A stretch of 64,000 bases of DNA. Origin: Druceiella hillmani (taxonomy: Eukaryota; Arthropoda; Insecta; Lepidoptera; Hepialidae). Made by a program: the position numbers and the translations under genes. Where the stretch lies: NCBI GenBank assembly GCA_039881145.1, contig JAYKKI010000087.1, positions 8,176,001 through 8,240,000 on the forward strand. The letters run 5' to 3'. Below, in pieces: positions 23,730-36,823 of the stretch; position 1 is the first letter of the stretch; each line of letters starts with the position of its first letter. The notes under the pieces are model-generated. The model was given only the letters and a program-made list of their open reading frames with translations, was not told where the DNA came from and searched no databases.

Positions 23730-25081
23730 AGCTTTTATTTTAAAAAATGAGCGATATTTTTCAAATGTAACATAATTTTTTAAATTTCTTCGGTTATTTA
23801 AGCGTGAAAGGAAGACAAACAAGCAAACGGAAAGAAAAAGACGACGTTTCACTTTGGTTATATTAGTAGAGATTCCATATAACTGTCATTTTTATATTTT
23901 CATTTTACATTACAGTATATGGCTATACTAGATTTTCAGTAATGGATATATACATTGATTAGAAGTAATTTGCAAAGTGGCAAATGCGTGTATACTAACG
24001 TGTGTATAGACATTAAATAAATTAATTAATGAATATTCAGAGCAAAAAGTGCGTAGCATTTCATTTCAATCGCGTCTAAAAACAATTTTGAATTTTAAAC
24101 AGCATAATTTATCAATGGGAATATACAGGTCCCACTCCTTTCCAGTTTCAAATTAATGGATTTACATAATAAGAGCCCGGTTTTATGCCGTAATACTGTT
24201 GTGTAAACTAACCCAATTTCACACGGGTAATTTTTTGTGGCTGTACATTTTAAATGTCGTAACAATTTTTACTTTCGAAACGGAATTTTACTACGCAACT
24301 AACAAATATAATCATTATACTTGTTTATTTCATGAACTCGAGCCCATATATATTTTTAAACAGAAACATTTAATTATATAATTGTAAATAATGAGATGGA
24401 TTTTTTATTGAAATAGTATTTCAATAATTATTTGAAAATAGCCTATAAGGCATAATTGATTTTCCCGTTCGAATAATTTTGACATAAATTGGCATGGTTA
24501 AAAATCACTTTAAGTTTGAATATTGGTAGCTGAAATATTAATCGAATTTATATTTCAAATGAAAATAATTAGTGAAATAATTAAAATTTTCATTTTACAT
24601 GGTTTTTTTAAATTACATTTATGTAGAACATACTAACAGAAAACATTGTTTAAAAGGTTAATTATGTGAAAATTTAAGTTTCAAGTAATATTCTAATTAT
24701 ATAACTACACCGTTGTACACTTTTTCACTAATTCGAAAATATCTCTATTCAACAATAGAATTATTTTGATTCTATTTATAAGATAAATTATACCGATCAA
24801 TGTATTGCCATATTTATGTGCAAAAAGTTGTAAAATTTAAATACCATTAAATTCATCAGCCATGTTCATAACTATTTAATAAATATATTTTAGTGTCACA
24901 AAACACAGTCAATAAAGCAGTAGAACAAATAAATAACAACCAGAATTAAACTTTTTTCACATTTAAAACGACGTCACATGAACGTGCATCCAAAATTAAT
25001 TGTATTCTTTAAAAAAATCAAGCATCATGGCTCTAAGCTCTGTGATATAACTTGTTTATGCCAATTTATATATAAATTATA
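23726..25081. other. AT-rich spacer upstream of the hAT element
   Basis: No coding or repeat structure recognised apart from general AT-richness. Confidence 0.5.
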
Positions 25082-25089
25082 CTTATAAA

Positions 25090-25109
25090 TAGACATCGGA
25101 TTATATGCA
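25090..25109 (+). repeat. Left terminal inverted repeat of the hAT element
   Basis: TAGACATCGGATTATATGCA, 20 bp, identical in reverse complement to 27066-27085. Similarity ends just inside. Confidence 0.95.
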
Positions 25110-25288
25110 CTATCAAAATGCCAAAATATGCATGCAAGTATGCAGTAAAAAACCATTTATAATTGGAATTTACGTTTATTTATAAGATATAATTATAAGT
25201 TATAAATGCTGCAGACAACCTATAATAATACAACTTATTTATTATAATTTTTGTGACAGTAAACAATAATATATTTCTCCATGTTTTC

Positions 25289-26725
25289 TACAGCAAACTT
25301 GTGACGTTTGTCATGTCTGTCAATATAAATTTATAGGCTGAAAAAGACCTTTCGACGTCAACTGACGTTACCGTACAGACCTTGAAATGTCACGCCATTC
25401 CTGCAGATCTTCGGGAAGAGTTAGTCCGGTGCCGTTGATAAATGCCTCAATTTTCTTTATTCCGTCAAGACCGGGGTTTATATACAAAACTGCATTTAAT
25501 TTGCCATGAACCTTTTGCGATATTGAACTCGGAAGGGCGTTACTCTGTTCAATCATTTTTTTTTAATATTTCCAAGGACTTGCACAGAGGAAGGTTTTTA
25601 GTTTCTAATTTTTCGATTGCATCGGGTATATTGCTGAAATGTGTTGCAATAAGAGCAATATTTTTTTTTATTGAAGGATCCTCAAATGCCAGCTGGCTTG
25701 AATTGATTGCAATGACATCTGATCTGTCAAATCTTCCAACTACTTCTTTTATGGCATCAAAATTCTCAGCATAAAACAATACAGCTTTTAACCAAGTTCC
25801 CCACCGTGTTAATATTGGTTCTGGGGGTAGTTCAATGTTTGGTAGTTTCTCTGTATATGCTTGTACTCATGATGGTGCTTTTAAAAACACTTTTTTGTAG
25901 AAGAAATCAATTTATTTACTATGCCGAACTCATTTCGGATTTCTTCCGCCAGTCGATGTAATCCGTGGGCTAGGCAGGTGATGTGCAGCAATTTTGGATA
26001 TAATACTTTTAGAGGTTGACCAACTTTTACCATATATGGCGCATCGTCAGAAACAAAAACACATATTTTCTCATCCATAGAAAAATCGGGAAATAGTAAT
26101 ATGATGGAATCATTTATGAACCGGGCGATAGTTGAATGGTTTGTTTTTAATAGGACCTTGCAAGCAACCAAATGAGGAATAGTGAGCTCTTTAGATAATT
26201 TTCCAACAATTAGATTCGCTATATATCGTCCACATGAATCTGTCGTTTCACCAGCCGATATCCATATAAAATCGTTCGAGAGATCGGCGCGTATTTCACT
26301 AAGTACTTCTTCGTATATAGTTGACAGGTAGTTTTTTCGAATTGTGGATTCTTAAGGAATTATCTGATTAGTGCAATACTTCTTAAGAAATTTCCTGCAT
26401 ACTTCGTTATTTAATTGGTGGAAAGGTAAATTGTAAGCAACAAAAAACTCACATAAATATTTGTTAAATTGTATTTAGTTTGTAGTATCCGAATTAGAAG
26501 ACGAAATATGAGTCAGTAGTTGTTGTCGACTTCTTGTAGGTTTCTGTTTTGCAGCTAAATGAGAAGCAGTACTCACATGTTGATCGATTAGATATTTTTT
26601 GACGAAGGTATTCGCTTTTCACAAACCTTACAGAAAATCACAGTGTCATCAGTCGTAAATTGGTCTGGGTAATTTTTTATCCAAGATTCCATTAAAGTCT
26701 GGGTATTTTTTTTCACTGACGGCAT
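25289..26725 (-). pseudogene. hAT transposase with CGGBP1-like N-terminus, broken
   Basis: The start is ATG at 26725. The first 45 residues (MPSVKKNTQTLMESWIKNYP, then VIFCKVCEKRIPSS) resemble the C-x2-C finger region of CGGBP1/BED-type hAT proteins. Next come [19 protein letters not shown] and [20 protein letters not shown], the conserved core, then TRWGTWL and FYAENFDAI, and finally VDVERSFSAYKFILTD (25362-25315), the hAT dimerisation motif. Lesions that I can place are a frameshift near 26590, TAA at 26477-26475, TAA at 26354-26352, a frameshift in the T run at 25891-25896, TGA at 25869-25867 and a frameshift near 25555. So function is lost, although the whole length of about 470 codons remains. 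Confidence 0.92.
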
Positions 26726-26809
26726 TATTTTAAAATAAAATAAGATTTTCGTAGATAGATAAACAAATACAGCGAGACAAAAATAATTGAATTGCGTTAC
26801 GCACATGAG

Positions 26810-26965
26810 TGAAGCAGCGAGTGCCGTACGCCCTTCCCCACCCGCACTCCGTATCCCGCCAACACCTATCAAGCGCTGACCGCTGCGAGCCAGTAGATTG
26901 GATTCAGTGCCCTTGCTGAGTGTGTGCGAGGCGAACGCGTCGACCTGTGGCGTCGACGGCATAAT
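26810..26965 (-). promoter_or_regulatory. CpG-rich leader of the hAT transposase
   Basis: This 150-bp stretch just upstream of the transposase start is strikingly GC- and CpG-rich compared with the surrounding AT-rich DNA, and it has two GCGTCGAC copies (26936-26943 and 26951-26958). Placement suggests promoter or 5' leader. No TATA box or initiator could be assigned with confidence. Confidence 0.5.
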
Positions 26966-27044
26966 ACAACACGTATAATTACTGAAATAAGCACTGTTAA
27001 TGAAAATGTACCGAAATATTCAATAATGCTATAAAAATAGAAAT

Positions 27045-27072
27045 ATATGCATTTGCATATGCAAATGCATAT
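27045..27072. promoter_or_regulatory. 28-bp perfect palindrome at the hAT right end
   Basis: ATATGCATTTGCAT followed directly by its reverse complement, with no loop, overlapping the inner part of the right terminal repeat. It contains two inverted ATTTGCAT octamers, the sequence bound by POU-domain proteins. A subterminal palindrome could be the transposase binding site. Only the right end has it. Confidence 0.7.
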
Positions 27073-27085
27073 AATCCGATGTCTA
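27066..27085 (-). repeat. Right terminal inverted repeat of the hAT element
   Basis: Reverse complement of the left end over 20 bp, followed by the target duplication CTTATAAA (27086-27093). Confidence 0.95.
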
Positions 27086-27093
27086 CTTATAAA

Positions 27094-30000
27094 ATGTTTT
27101 ATGTTATATTGAAGAAGAGCATTAAATAGAAAATTGGTGGCAAGTACCTATGTATTTGCTTATGTGACTAATACAATGTATTTGAAAATAAAAAAGATAA
27201 AGCGCGCCTACTGAGCGCAATACGTGTAACATAATAACGCTTGTATTATGGACTTAACAAATGTACACGGAAATAATTATTTTTCTGCATGTTTAATTGT
27301 AGTCGTAAAAATATGAAGTAATAATGAAGCGAATATGAAGAAAGTGTTACGAATTGATTAAACACCAAGAAGCAAAAAAATAGCCAAGTCGAGGCCGGCT
27401 CGTGCATCGACGGTTCCAAAATTCGTTTGAAATTACTTTATTCACTCTAAGTCACCTACCAAATTTAATATAACATCTAACACAATTAAATAGAAGAGAT
27501 GTCAATGTTATCGTTAATATCTTAACAACTATAATGTCTAAAATCTTCGTTACAATTTCCCTACAAACTTGGCTTAGGCTTCCAAAATCCCATTTTTCCC
27601 AATTTTTGATTCAATGGAATATATTTTTCTTTTTTTTCCAGAATATCTTAAATTATGTACTACTTAAAAATTTATTTGACCCTTCCAACTAGCTCTTTCA
27701 AAGGTACCACTCCATTTAACTTTAATTATTTCTCAACTTTTTAATATGCCCCCTTAAATGCTGTTTTTAAATCATTTTGAGTGTGAGCTCTCTTGATTAT
27801 TTATACAGACACGTCTTGATTATTGTGCCAAATTTCTAGTTTATATGTCGAGCAGTTATAAAAAAACAGCTATAATATATGGATACGCGAATGTGTTACA
27901 AGTGTCCCATTTTTCTTTCGAAGTAAAGAAACTTACAAATTAACAGGAGTTTAATCCACGGAAAATATTTCTCACACATAGCTTTTTATATATAGACTGT
28001 GAATTTTTATACGAATTCAAGGTATAGTTACCTTATCGCGTTGCTTAATAAACAAACAATTGCTCAACAACAAAACTTTTATTACTTTGTCACGTAGACA
28101 GGCCCTTGTCTCGTTCGTTTCCATTTTGTAATTTGGTCAATAATCCGTTTTTCTGTACGGCGTAAATATAATAATATACATTATCTTTGAACTACAATTC
28201 ATTTCAATACAAAATTATTCAGATTGTATAACAAGAAACAGTTTCCGTATCCCCTGACGGAAATGTAGTATATTGACCTTTTTTGAAATATTTCTATAAG
28301 TCATCAAACAATGGAAGACAAAATATTCACCTGAACGAATAATTCGTAAATTGTAGTTATTGTGGTTTCTTAAACAGTTAAAAAAGTTAGTGTGGCATCG
28401 AAATGTGAATTGACCAGTTGTATGTACAACATTTCTAAAAGCAGGACAATTAAGAGACGGTTTTGAGAAAAGAGCATATAAAATGTTTTTCATATTTCTT
28501 ACAAAGTTACTGTGAGAAAAAAATCTCTCGATTAAATAACTCTCCCTTTTTTGCTGTTTCTCGTTTACTTCTTCGTCTTTTTATCTTTTGAATAATATAT
28601 TTTCTTACTTTTAGCTGTTCATTAGAAAAATAATTAAATCATTACTTTATATTACTTTATTTGTGAAGTTAGGAAAGCAAATAAATTTCAACATTAACAA
28701 AGGCGTCAAAAAGTAATCGAGGTAATGAGACTTTTAGGAGTTATTTTGGATAAATGCAAAGCATATAAAATTATGTCACTCAAATCAATAAAACACGAAT
28801 AAGAGTGTTATGAAAAAAAATTATTAAAAACATCATATCACAGAAATAACTTCTGCATTGAACTGAACTGCATTGAAGCCTTTAAGTTGCGGTAATAATT
28901 TGTATTGTTACAAATTTTAATATTTTTTATCTAGTAACTATTATATATTACAAAGATAAACATTTTGCAATATTAGATAAGAAGGTAAGGTACTAAAAAG
29001 TTAGTAAATGAAAGAAATTTTCGCGAAATATGAAAGAAATAAATCTAAAATGGTTTCAAAATTATTATTTGTGTGTTGAAGAAAATCATAAAAACAATAC
29101 AAAGATATTAACTTGGAGCAACATTTTAAGAAAATATTCAGATAGATTACGTTTTCACCAAGACTATAAATCAGTGATAACAATGTATAAATAGCGTGTA
29201 CCGGCAGTTCAAGGCGTTCAAATTAAACGTAGATTATTACTTAATCATAACCCGTACACTCAGAATATAAAAACAAAATATGCTAAAAAGGAATTACCAT
29301 AATTAGCCGATATGGCAGCACTTCGATTTCTCATCAATCATTATTAAGCGTGTAGCACGTGTAAGAACGTGACATGGAGTTAAATAAACCACTACTGACA
29401 TGAGTGAAGAAAAATTACCTAGTTTAGCTAGTATAACAAAATTAGGGACAGTGGGCCTAGTAATATAAGAAATGTTTTCTTACATTGTTTGAAGTCACAT
29501 GTATTTTAATTCAGTGGATGCATATTGTTTATTTTAATTCAAGGATCATGATGTGGATAACCATTTTTAAACGAATATTTACTTATTTACAATATATTTT
29601 AAACCGATAACATAAAGGATTTTTCTAGGAAAGGAAAAGAGACAACTGGATGGAAAACCCAACTATATGAATTAATAGGATTTAGAAATATAGACTTCCA
29701 AAAATCCATGATTTTGGCATTAGCTGACTCCGTGATAAATCACCATAATGTATCGATATACCTAGTACCATAAAAAATACGTCATTTTTTATTCCGATAA
29801 CTTGCGGATAGAACAGAAATAAATATACTGCAACGTTACATTCATATTTTTTGCCTTGTTTGAATATAACAAGTAACACACAACAATTTTTAATCACATG
29901 ACAAATGAAGTTGAGAGCGTCTATAGCTTGACAGAGAGTCAAGATACATAGAAAATCTGGTCCAATTTATCCCAACCAGTACATAGCTTTAATTAAAAAT

Positions 30001-31511
30001 GATGACAAAAGTATACTAGCTATAAAAGTTCACGAAATAACCTACTATTCTTCCTTGGATATCAACCTTTTCCAAGAGGATTGGGGGTACAATTATAATA
30101 CCAACATAGATGGTTAAATAGTTTATTGGAATGATAGCGAAATAATAAATATGGAAAATAAAAAAATACCAGTATTTTTATATAAGATAAAAGGTTATTA
30201 TAATTTTTTTATGCAAGATATCAGATTACGATTATTATTATATTATATAAAATAAGTGATTTAAAAAAATCTTCTAAACATGATACATACCAAGAAATAG
30301 ATGTAAGAAATAAAAGGAAGAAGATGAAGTGTATTACACAAATTACGCTAAAAAAGCTTATTTCCAAAAGCAAGACATAAGTCTGAACAAAAAAAAGACC
30401 TCGAGGAAGTGATTAATAAACGATTGATCCCGCCATTTTACTCAAGTTATTATAATTCAATCATAAACTAAAACTTTTACAGGGATCTCATTTTCATGAT
30501 ATTGGTAATATTCCTAGTTTGTTAATTTTTCAGAATATTGCTTTATTTCATTAGTCATAAATAATTATTTGCTACTAGTTGAAATTTTTGTAACCAGTAT
30601 ATTAATTTTTTTAATACTTAACATCAATTTGGGATTCCCATAATTTTAAGTCAAATATTAACATAATTCTTAGACTAGTACCTCGATTAGATTGATAATG
30701 ATGGTGACTGATTAATAAAAATCAAGATTGTTATTGTTTTCAAAATGTTTCTTATTAACCGTACACTACACCCGTTGGTGTTTATTTACAAAAAATAATA
30801 ATTAAATTTATTTCAGTTTCATTACCAAAATTATTAGTAACGAATGTCCCGAATGTTTAAATTAAAACCTAACATTTTCGGTTTTAATAAAAATATACAA
30901 TTATATTTTTCTTCATCAAAAAGTTAATTAAAATTTAATAACTAAACCAAAAACAATATTTTTTTACAAATAAATAGACTTATTAGGGTACTAATCCCTA
31001 ATACTAAAACCTTGTAATATATGAATCGTAGACTACAATTTTAAACATAAAGAGAAATATATGGAAAGTTTTTATGTAATCCGTTATTTGGTAGTCAATA
31101 ATAAATAAAAAGTACTTTAATTTGGTAGCATATGAATAAGCTTTAGTTTAAAAACAATGTAGCTTCATATAAATCTATACATAAATATTTATACATATAC
31201 AATGTTGACGATCGATCCCAGTAAAACTGATTTTTGACATATTTTTTTATTAAGCGGGCGTTATGTTTTAGAATTCTGTACAGACTTAAAAAATTCAGCA
31301 AGAAATAAAATTTTATTTTTCAGATTTTATGACTAAAGCACTTTAATAATACCTATTTATAATATGTTTTATGGATGCATGACCTCCATTTGAAGGCAAT
31401 CCACGTCTTTCTATAATAATACAAATTAAAATATTTTTACAAATAGGTACGTTGTCAAAATTAATGCTATTGGCACTGGTGTAATATTAAGATAGAATAA
31501 TAATGAAAAAA
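27094..31511. other. AT-rich spacer, no gene seen
   Basis: Short frames (28493-28215, 29183-29001, 29942-29682, all minus) have no motif and AT-driven composition. A small CG-containing patch lies at 27380-27420. Nothing else could be supported. Confidence 0.5.
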
Positions 31512-31899
31512 TATCGGTGGGCCGGCTATTCGGTAAATATTCGGTATTCGGCATATTCGCAATATTTTTCTATGTTGTTATTTGGCCGAATATTCGTTTA
31601 ATTTGCCGAATAATTACCGAATGTAAAAAATACTTTTTTATAGTTTTGAAATATATGTTACTTTGCAATAAAATTTTAACATAGAGAGTACTTAACGTGA
31701 TTAATGAACTAAGTAAAGGCGTAAATCTGAAACAATAATATATTAGTTAAAAATAAATAAAACACCAACACTGGCTATGATTAGCAGAGGGACTCAATAA
31801 TATGAATGTTAGATTAACTTAAATAAGAACAAAATAATAAACTTAAAATTAAAAAGGCACTTACCTCAACTCTAAGATCAACGTCAAATTTAAATAATT

Positions 31900-33110
31900 A
31901 ATAGCATATAGCACAGCTTAATACACTATCAATACTTAAATTGATGTGATCCCAACAATTGATACGAAAAAGTTTATCACGTATTCTTTCATAAACATTT
32001 CCTGCCTCGGAAAACATGTCTGCTGTACACATGAGAAGTAGAAGAGGATTAAAAAATAGTTAAACTGGCTATTTGTGCATACTTTTCTTCGTTTTTTGTC
32101 AACCATGTGAATAAACTGAGATAGCATTATCATAATTTGTTTTTTAAATAAATTTTATGATTCTAATGGAATATACGGGTTTTTACTAATTTCTTCGGAA
32201 ACTGTTGTTTGCGTAAACAAAGCAATCTCTTCATAGCAGGTCTAAAACGTTACAGAAAATTCGTAATATCTGGAAATAACGTCTCTTTTCCCCATTCCAC
32301 CGCTACTTCTTTCCAGCGCCTCGCTTCTTTGATGTATTCTCTCAACAATTGTATTTTTATTAATTCGATTTTTCTTAAAAAACGGTCAATCAAGATCTCA
32401 GGTTTAACAATGTTGCCAGTGCAAAGTGTCTGTCAATATCCATGCTTTCGAATCTGTGTCTGAGTTCTGTCTCTACAGTAAGTCTCATTTTGACTTCGTT
32501 AGGGTAAACCTGTTGTGTATGTGTACTTTAAAAAAGTGATAACATATGGTAAAAGTTAAGAAATCGAAGAAAATGTGTAGCTGATAATATTTTTCTTCTT
32601 TCAAAAAGTTGTAACAAGTTGATAATCTCTTTCAGACCTCAGAAAAGTTGTAACAAGGTGATAATCTCTTTCAAACCAGGCATAGGCACTCACTTAAGTT
32701 GTGGAGATGTATTGTCCTGTAGATTTCAAAAATAGCTAATTCTTGAAGGCGTTCGCACATGTAAAACGTACTAGTACTCACATCTTGTATAAGTTTATGG
32801 TTTAGCAAATTGAGCTTACTCTGAATTCGAATCAACTGTTCTTGAACCTGAGTGCAGTAGCTAAAATAAGTATAAATTCTTTTTGCCACTGTTAAAGCTT
32901 CACTGGCGTTTTCGTGGAAATTCAATGAATTATTGATGGCCACTTTTAATGTATGTGTAAAACATTCTTTCCAATGTATGGGTTTTTGGTAACTGCTTTT
33001 ACAAGGTTACATCCATTCTCTCTAACTATAAAATGATCAATTTGCCACATATTTATCATATCTTCCAGGTGAACTCGCGTTAGTGCAGCCCGCTAAGATG
33101 TTTCATTTGA
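31900..33110 (-). pseudogene. hAT transposase relic (ZBED-like lineage)
   Basis: Conserved hAT pieces follow one another on the minus strand: NGCNLVKAVTKN (about 33035-32990), then CFTHTLKVAINNSLNF (about 32975), KLIQDVSTSTFYMCERLQEL (about 32810-32740), LRHRFESMDIDRHFALATLL (about 32450-32400) and FSEAGNVYERIRDKLF (about 32015-31965). In related proteins the third piece usually has TRWNST, so three codons (Arg-Trp-Asn) seem deleted here. Frames change several times and many stops lie between the pieces. The N-terminal zinc finger is not recognisable; the frame 33716-33408 may be part of it. Confidence 0.8.
32600..32680. repeat. Tandem duplication of about 42 bp inside the hAT relic
   Basis: AAAAAGTTGTAACAAGTTGA...CTCTTTCA is followed at once by a second copy with AAGGTGA. 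It lies between conserved transposase pieces and adds to the loss of frame. Confidence 0.75.
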
Positions 33111-34058
33111 CGAATAGTGCGTTGAACAGAAAATTCATTGTCGAGCTACTGAGCATTGAAACTCAAAAAATCTAATTAAATTTTTCACACAAGTTCATAT
33201 GTCAGTGGTTATTAATATTGCTTCAGTCTTAACAAGTTTTGATTTAATAATATTCTTTACTTTTTCATAAAGTTGCGGCAAAATAATTTCACTCATGTAT
33301 TTTCTTCCGGATATTTATTTCAAATCCAGTCTCCTCTTATGGAGACAGGATAATTTTACAATGAGATCATTTCAGCTATAGCATAGTGAATTTCGAATGA
33401 TTTTGAGTCATTGATCCCCCATTCCTTGATAAATGCATACTTTGCTGTATACTTTGCTGACATTTTTTTGTTTACTTAGGGAATGGGATGTTAAAGGTTG
33501 ATTGGTATAATCGGTTTCTTGAAATTGATATGATTTTAAATGGTTTATCGAATTTGTTATTGCGGGTGTCAGCCCTGAACCGTTTTTAAGTCTTGACGGT
33601 ATATTTAGGAAATTATTACATTTTAGACCAACACTAAATTGTAAAACCTCATTAGTATTTATGATTTTTAAAATATAAATAACATTTAATAGTTTTAATA
33701 AAATTTTGAGGAACAAAATTATTTAATAAATATAAATAATACTTTCTATTATAATGCCATCACGATGCTACCTACATAGCGCTATCAACAACCTAGTCGC
33801 TAATAACGCTTCGAGTACGCTTTGGTGCTTCCGTCGCATGGGCTCTAAACAAAACACTACAACTTTTTTGTATGGAAGTATATAAAACTGTCCCTTCTAT
33901 TTGTTTACAATGTATGGACGTAAGCAAATGCACTACACGCCGCAAAGCGCGTCAAAAATAATAAAATATTTCGGTTGAATATTCGGTTCGGTACACCTTG
34001 AACAAAATATTTGGCCGAATATTCTTATTAGGCAGACCCTATATTCGGGCCATCTCTA

Positions 34059-34185
34059 TTGTAAATAAATAAGTGAAAAATCCATGTGAAAAAAAGAATA
34101 AAATTTGTTATTTATTAATGTGTTTGCCAAAACTAGGCGATGGCAACAATTTTGAACTTAATTTTTTATATACGTGAGTACAGTA
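34059..34185. other. Short AT-rich spacer
   Basis: Flank between the second hAT element and the (TA)n array. No target duplication was found here. Confidence 0.5.
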
Positions 34186-34243
<58 letters not shown>

Positions 34244-34267
34244 GTACATATATATAAATATATATTT
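34186..34267. repeat. (TA)n microsatellite
   Basis: About 80 bp of TA with TGTA interruptions near the right end. Confidence 0.95.
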
Positions 34268-36821
34268 ATAATCATATAGGTTATTAAATTTAATTATATT
34301 TTATATTAAATAAATTATCACTCCAATTGGCTATCAAAATGCTCTTAAGAAAAATGGACAGTTTTATAATAGACTCAAATTAAAAATGTATATGAACCAT
34401 CATCCATAAAAATTTCTAACCTTATATTACTAAATTTGATTTATGTCACATAAGGTTCCAGTAACCAGGACATTAAACCCTAGTTGGCCCGTACACTGGT
34501 CGACCTCATAATACACAAATACTCAAATCCCAACTGCTGACAACAGCTGGACTGTATTACTCGTGCATTTTTCTCTTCAGAAATATAACTTAAGAGGTCA
34601 TCGACTCGAACCGGATCTAGATTTTCTATAATATAGGAGCAATTGAGAATATTCAGTAGGAACGTTACATTAAATGACGTGTGGCTGTAAAAATGTATTA
34701 TAACAAAATTGCGTAACGGTCTAAGTCAGAAAATATCTTTTCTTTTAAATGCTATTATAGCGTTTGCGATTCTTAGTCGGTCACTGTTCTTTTAAATAAA
34801 TGTGCTGATATGTTCGTGCCAGTTCCTGATGTTCTTCAACTGCTAGATGCAGATGAAAGTGAAGATTAATCTACTATCTGACATAGTGAGTGCTGTCAAT
34901 CTATTTACCAAGAGATATTTTAAAATCCTCACATGTCCTGTATTACAGCATGTTTGTTACCACACTTAAAATTAAATGTACAAAACGTTGCATTTACTTT
35001 CTTATGTAGAGCCAGTCCAGTAACCGGTATTTTTATAGAAGACCATTTTATATACGAAGTTGAATTGAAATATTTGTAGAAAATAGTGATTTAAAAACAG
35101 GTGTCATTAAGAATTTTAAAAGTTTAAGTTCCCTTTTGGATCCTAGTTATAATGGATAGGGCATAAAATATTGTTTCAAGGTCATATATTGCATATCAAA
35201 CGAAAGCTTATTAAAATTCAAGTTAAGAATAAAAGTTATTTATTAATGCAATTTTCCCTAGCAATATTCATTTTAATTTACATTCTCGTATGACATCAAA
35301 AACTGTCGGTCAGAAAAATCTGAAAATATTAGTTTATTATTAATACGAGGTTTATTCTGTTCAAAAATTGTCAGCATCTCCCTGTTTATCGTTAGAAAGA
35401 ATTTAATTATTTGAATCTTAATCAAAACAAAAATATGTACCTTTTTCATATAGATCGGTAATACAGTATTGTTTGCACTCTGTGCGTTTAAACTAAGCAC
35501 CTAGATTTGTTGACACACAAAATATTTTTTAAGATTTAAACTTCGTTTATGTTTTTTTGTACTTTATGAAATATAATTAAGGAGCTTATTCAGTCATTTG
35601 GCCGGGAACAACAAGGTACATCACGCAGCCCAGATCTTATACTATCACTCTTATCTCCTTTAAAGCTCATCTCATTCGTCACCACTCCAACGAAGATTAT
35701 TACAATTACGACAACCTTCAACAGCGGCACCATTTTTTAGATAGGAGATGAAAAAACTATCACCATACGATAAGAGGTGAAAAAATATTTTCCCTCTATT
35801 CTTTAAAAATAAAATGGTTTTTATTTTCTAAACGTGCTAATATTAAACTGGTACGGATATGCTAATATTATACTCTCGCAACTGGTACAAACTTACGTTG
35901 ACTTCAATGCCTACCCGTAATTAATAATTAATATTTTGTAACATTAATCCCAGAAGTTCAATTTAAATTTCGTATTATTTTTGTTTTCAAAAATTATGTT
36001 ATTTTTTGAAGCTATTTTGCATCATACATATTTTTCTATTTCTTGACGCTTTGAAATGGAATTATATTTTAATTACATTTTTGTTTCAGATAAAATTTTA
36101 AGAAATATAAATATTTCTATACTGTAAAAGAGTTAAAAATGATATGTCTGTAAATTCCAAATACACGAAAAATGATTTATTTCTTGCACGTTAATATCAA
36201 TGAAGCCAAACAAATATTAATTTTTACATTATTATTTAATATTATTTTTCACCTTATAGATATATTATCTAACATATCTTTGAGAGACATAAAACATTAT
36301 GAAATTTTAAAATCCGCTGTAAGATTGAGGACAGTCGCTTTAGGATAATTCGAATAAATTTGCGGCAATTTTCTAACCAGATTTGAACAAAACAGTTTTT
36401 AAAAGTTTTTTTTTGTTTAGAAGTAGGGTTAGGAGGGGAATGTTTTACTTATTGCCCATATCTTAAGGTATACCGATTAAAATTCTGAAAATGTTTTCAC
36501 ATTTTTATATCTAACCTTATCAAACAATGCTCATCGTGATACATAATATTAAAAAAGAGGAATATTTAATATGCAAATGTGTTACAGCAAAAATATTGGT
36601 TGACATAATATATTTTTTGGCTCATTTCAAGTTTTTACGTCAAAGAGTTTCTGGGAAAATCTGTTGTGATATACAGATAGATGTACGCAGAGACGCGTGA
36701 ATGATATCATAAGGGTTCCGTTGTTCCTGTTAATGTATGGAATCAAAAAAATTGCATTATGGTAAAGTTGGAATGTCTCTATACTTGTTTTTTTCTTTAA
36801 ATGTGACAACAATGAAGGTAA

Positions 36822-36823
<2 letters not shown>
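34268..36823. other. AT-rich spacer, no gene seen
   Basis: A plus-strand stretch at about 34808-34869 could encode FVPVPDVLQLLDADESED before a stop; it looks coding-like but is too short to assign. 35145-35260 has features of a dispersed repeat (AAACGAAAGCTTATTAAAAT). Other frames are unsupported. Confidence 0.4.

Larger units (their letters stand above)
25082..27093 (-). mobile_element. hAT transposon with complete ends and 8-bp target duplication
   Basis: The element runs from 25090 to 27085. Its ends are exact inverted repeats: TAGACATCGGATTATATGCA at the left and the reverse complement at 27066-27085. It is flanked by CTTATAAA at 25082-25089 and again at 27086-27093, the 8-bp duplication characteristic of hAT transposons. 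The 5'-TAGAC start roughly fits the short hAT end consensus. Inside, on the minus strand, lies a transposase with a CGGBP1/BED-like N-terminus, a hAT core and a C-terminal dimerisation motif, broken by several stops and frameshifts. The duplication and terminal repeats are still perfect, so the insertion is fairly young. Confidence 0.95.
31512..34058 (-). mobile_element. Second hAT element, old, with TTCGG-rich ends
   Basis: Both ends carry GGCCGAATATTCGG-type sequence: 31519-31615 at the left (CGGTAAATATTCGGTATTCGG and more) and 33968-34050 at the right. The outermost bases TATCGGTGGGCCGGCTAT (left) and the complement of the right end, TAGAGATGGCCCGAATAT, agree at 12 of 18 positions, so they are diverged inverted ends. 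The inside holds a decayed minus-strand hAT transposase. No 8-bp target duplication is visible. It is clearly older than the hAT copy at 25-27 kb and of a different hAT lineage. Confidence 0.75.

Noticed and set aside
23634..23852. Ile-Tyr repeat protein on minus strand
   Set aside because: Product of the (TA)n array.
25442..25774. 110-codon plus frame inside the hAT element
   Set aside because: Antisense to clear transposase coding sequence.
34808..34869. Short acidic peptide FVPVPDVLQLLDADESED
   Set aside because: Coding-like composition but only about 20 codons between stops; no family could be assigned.
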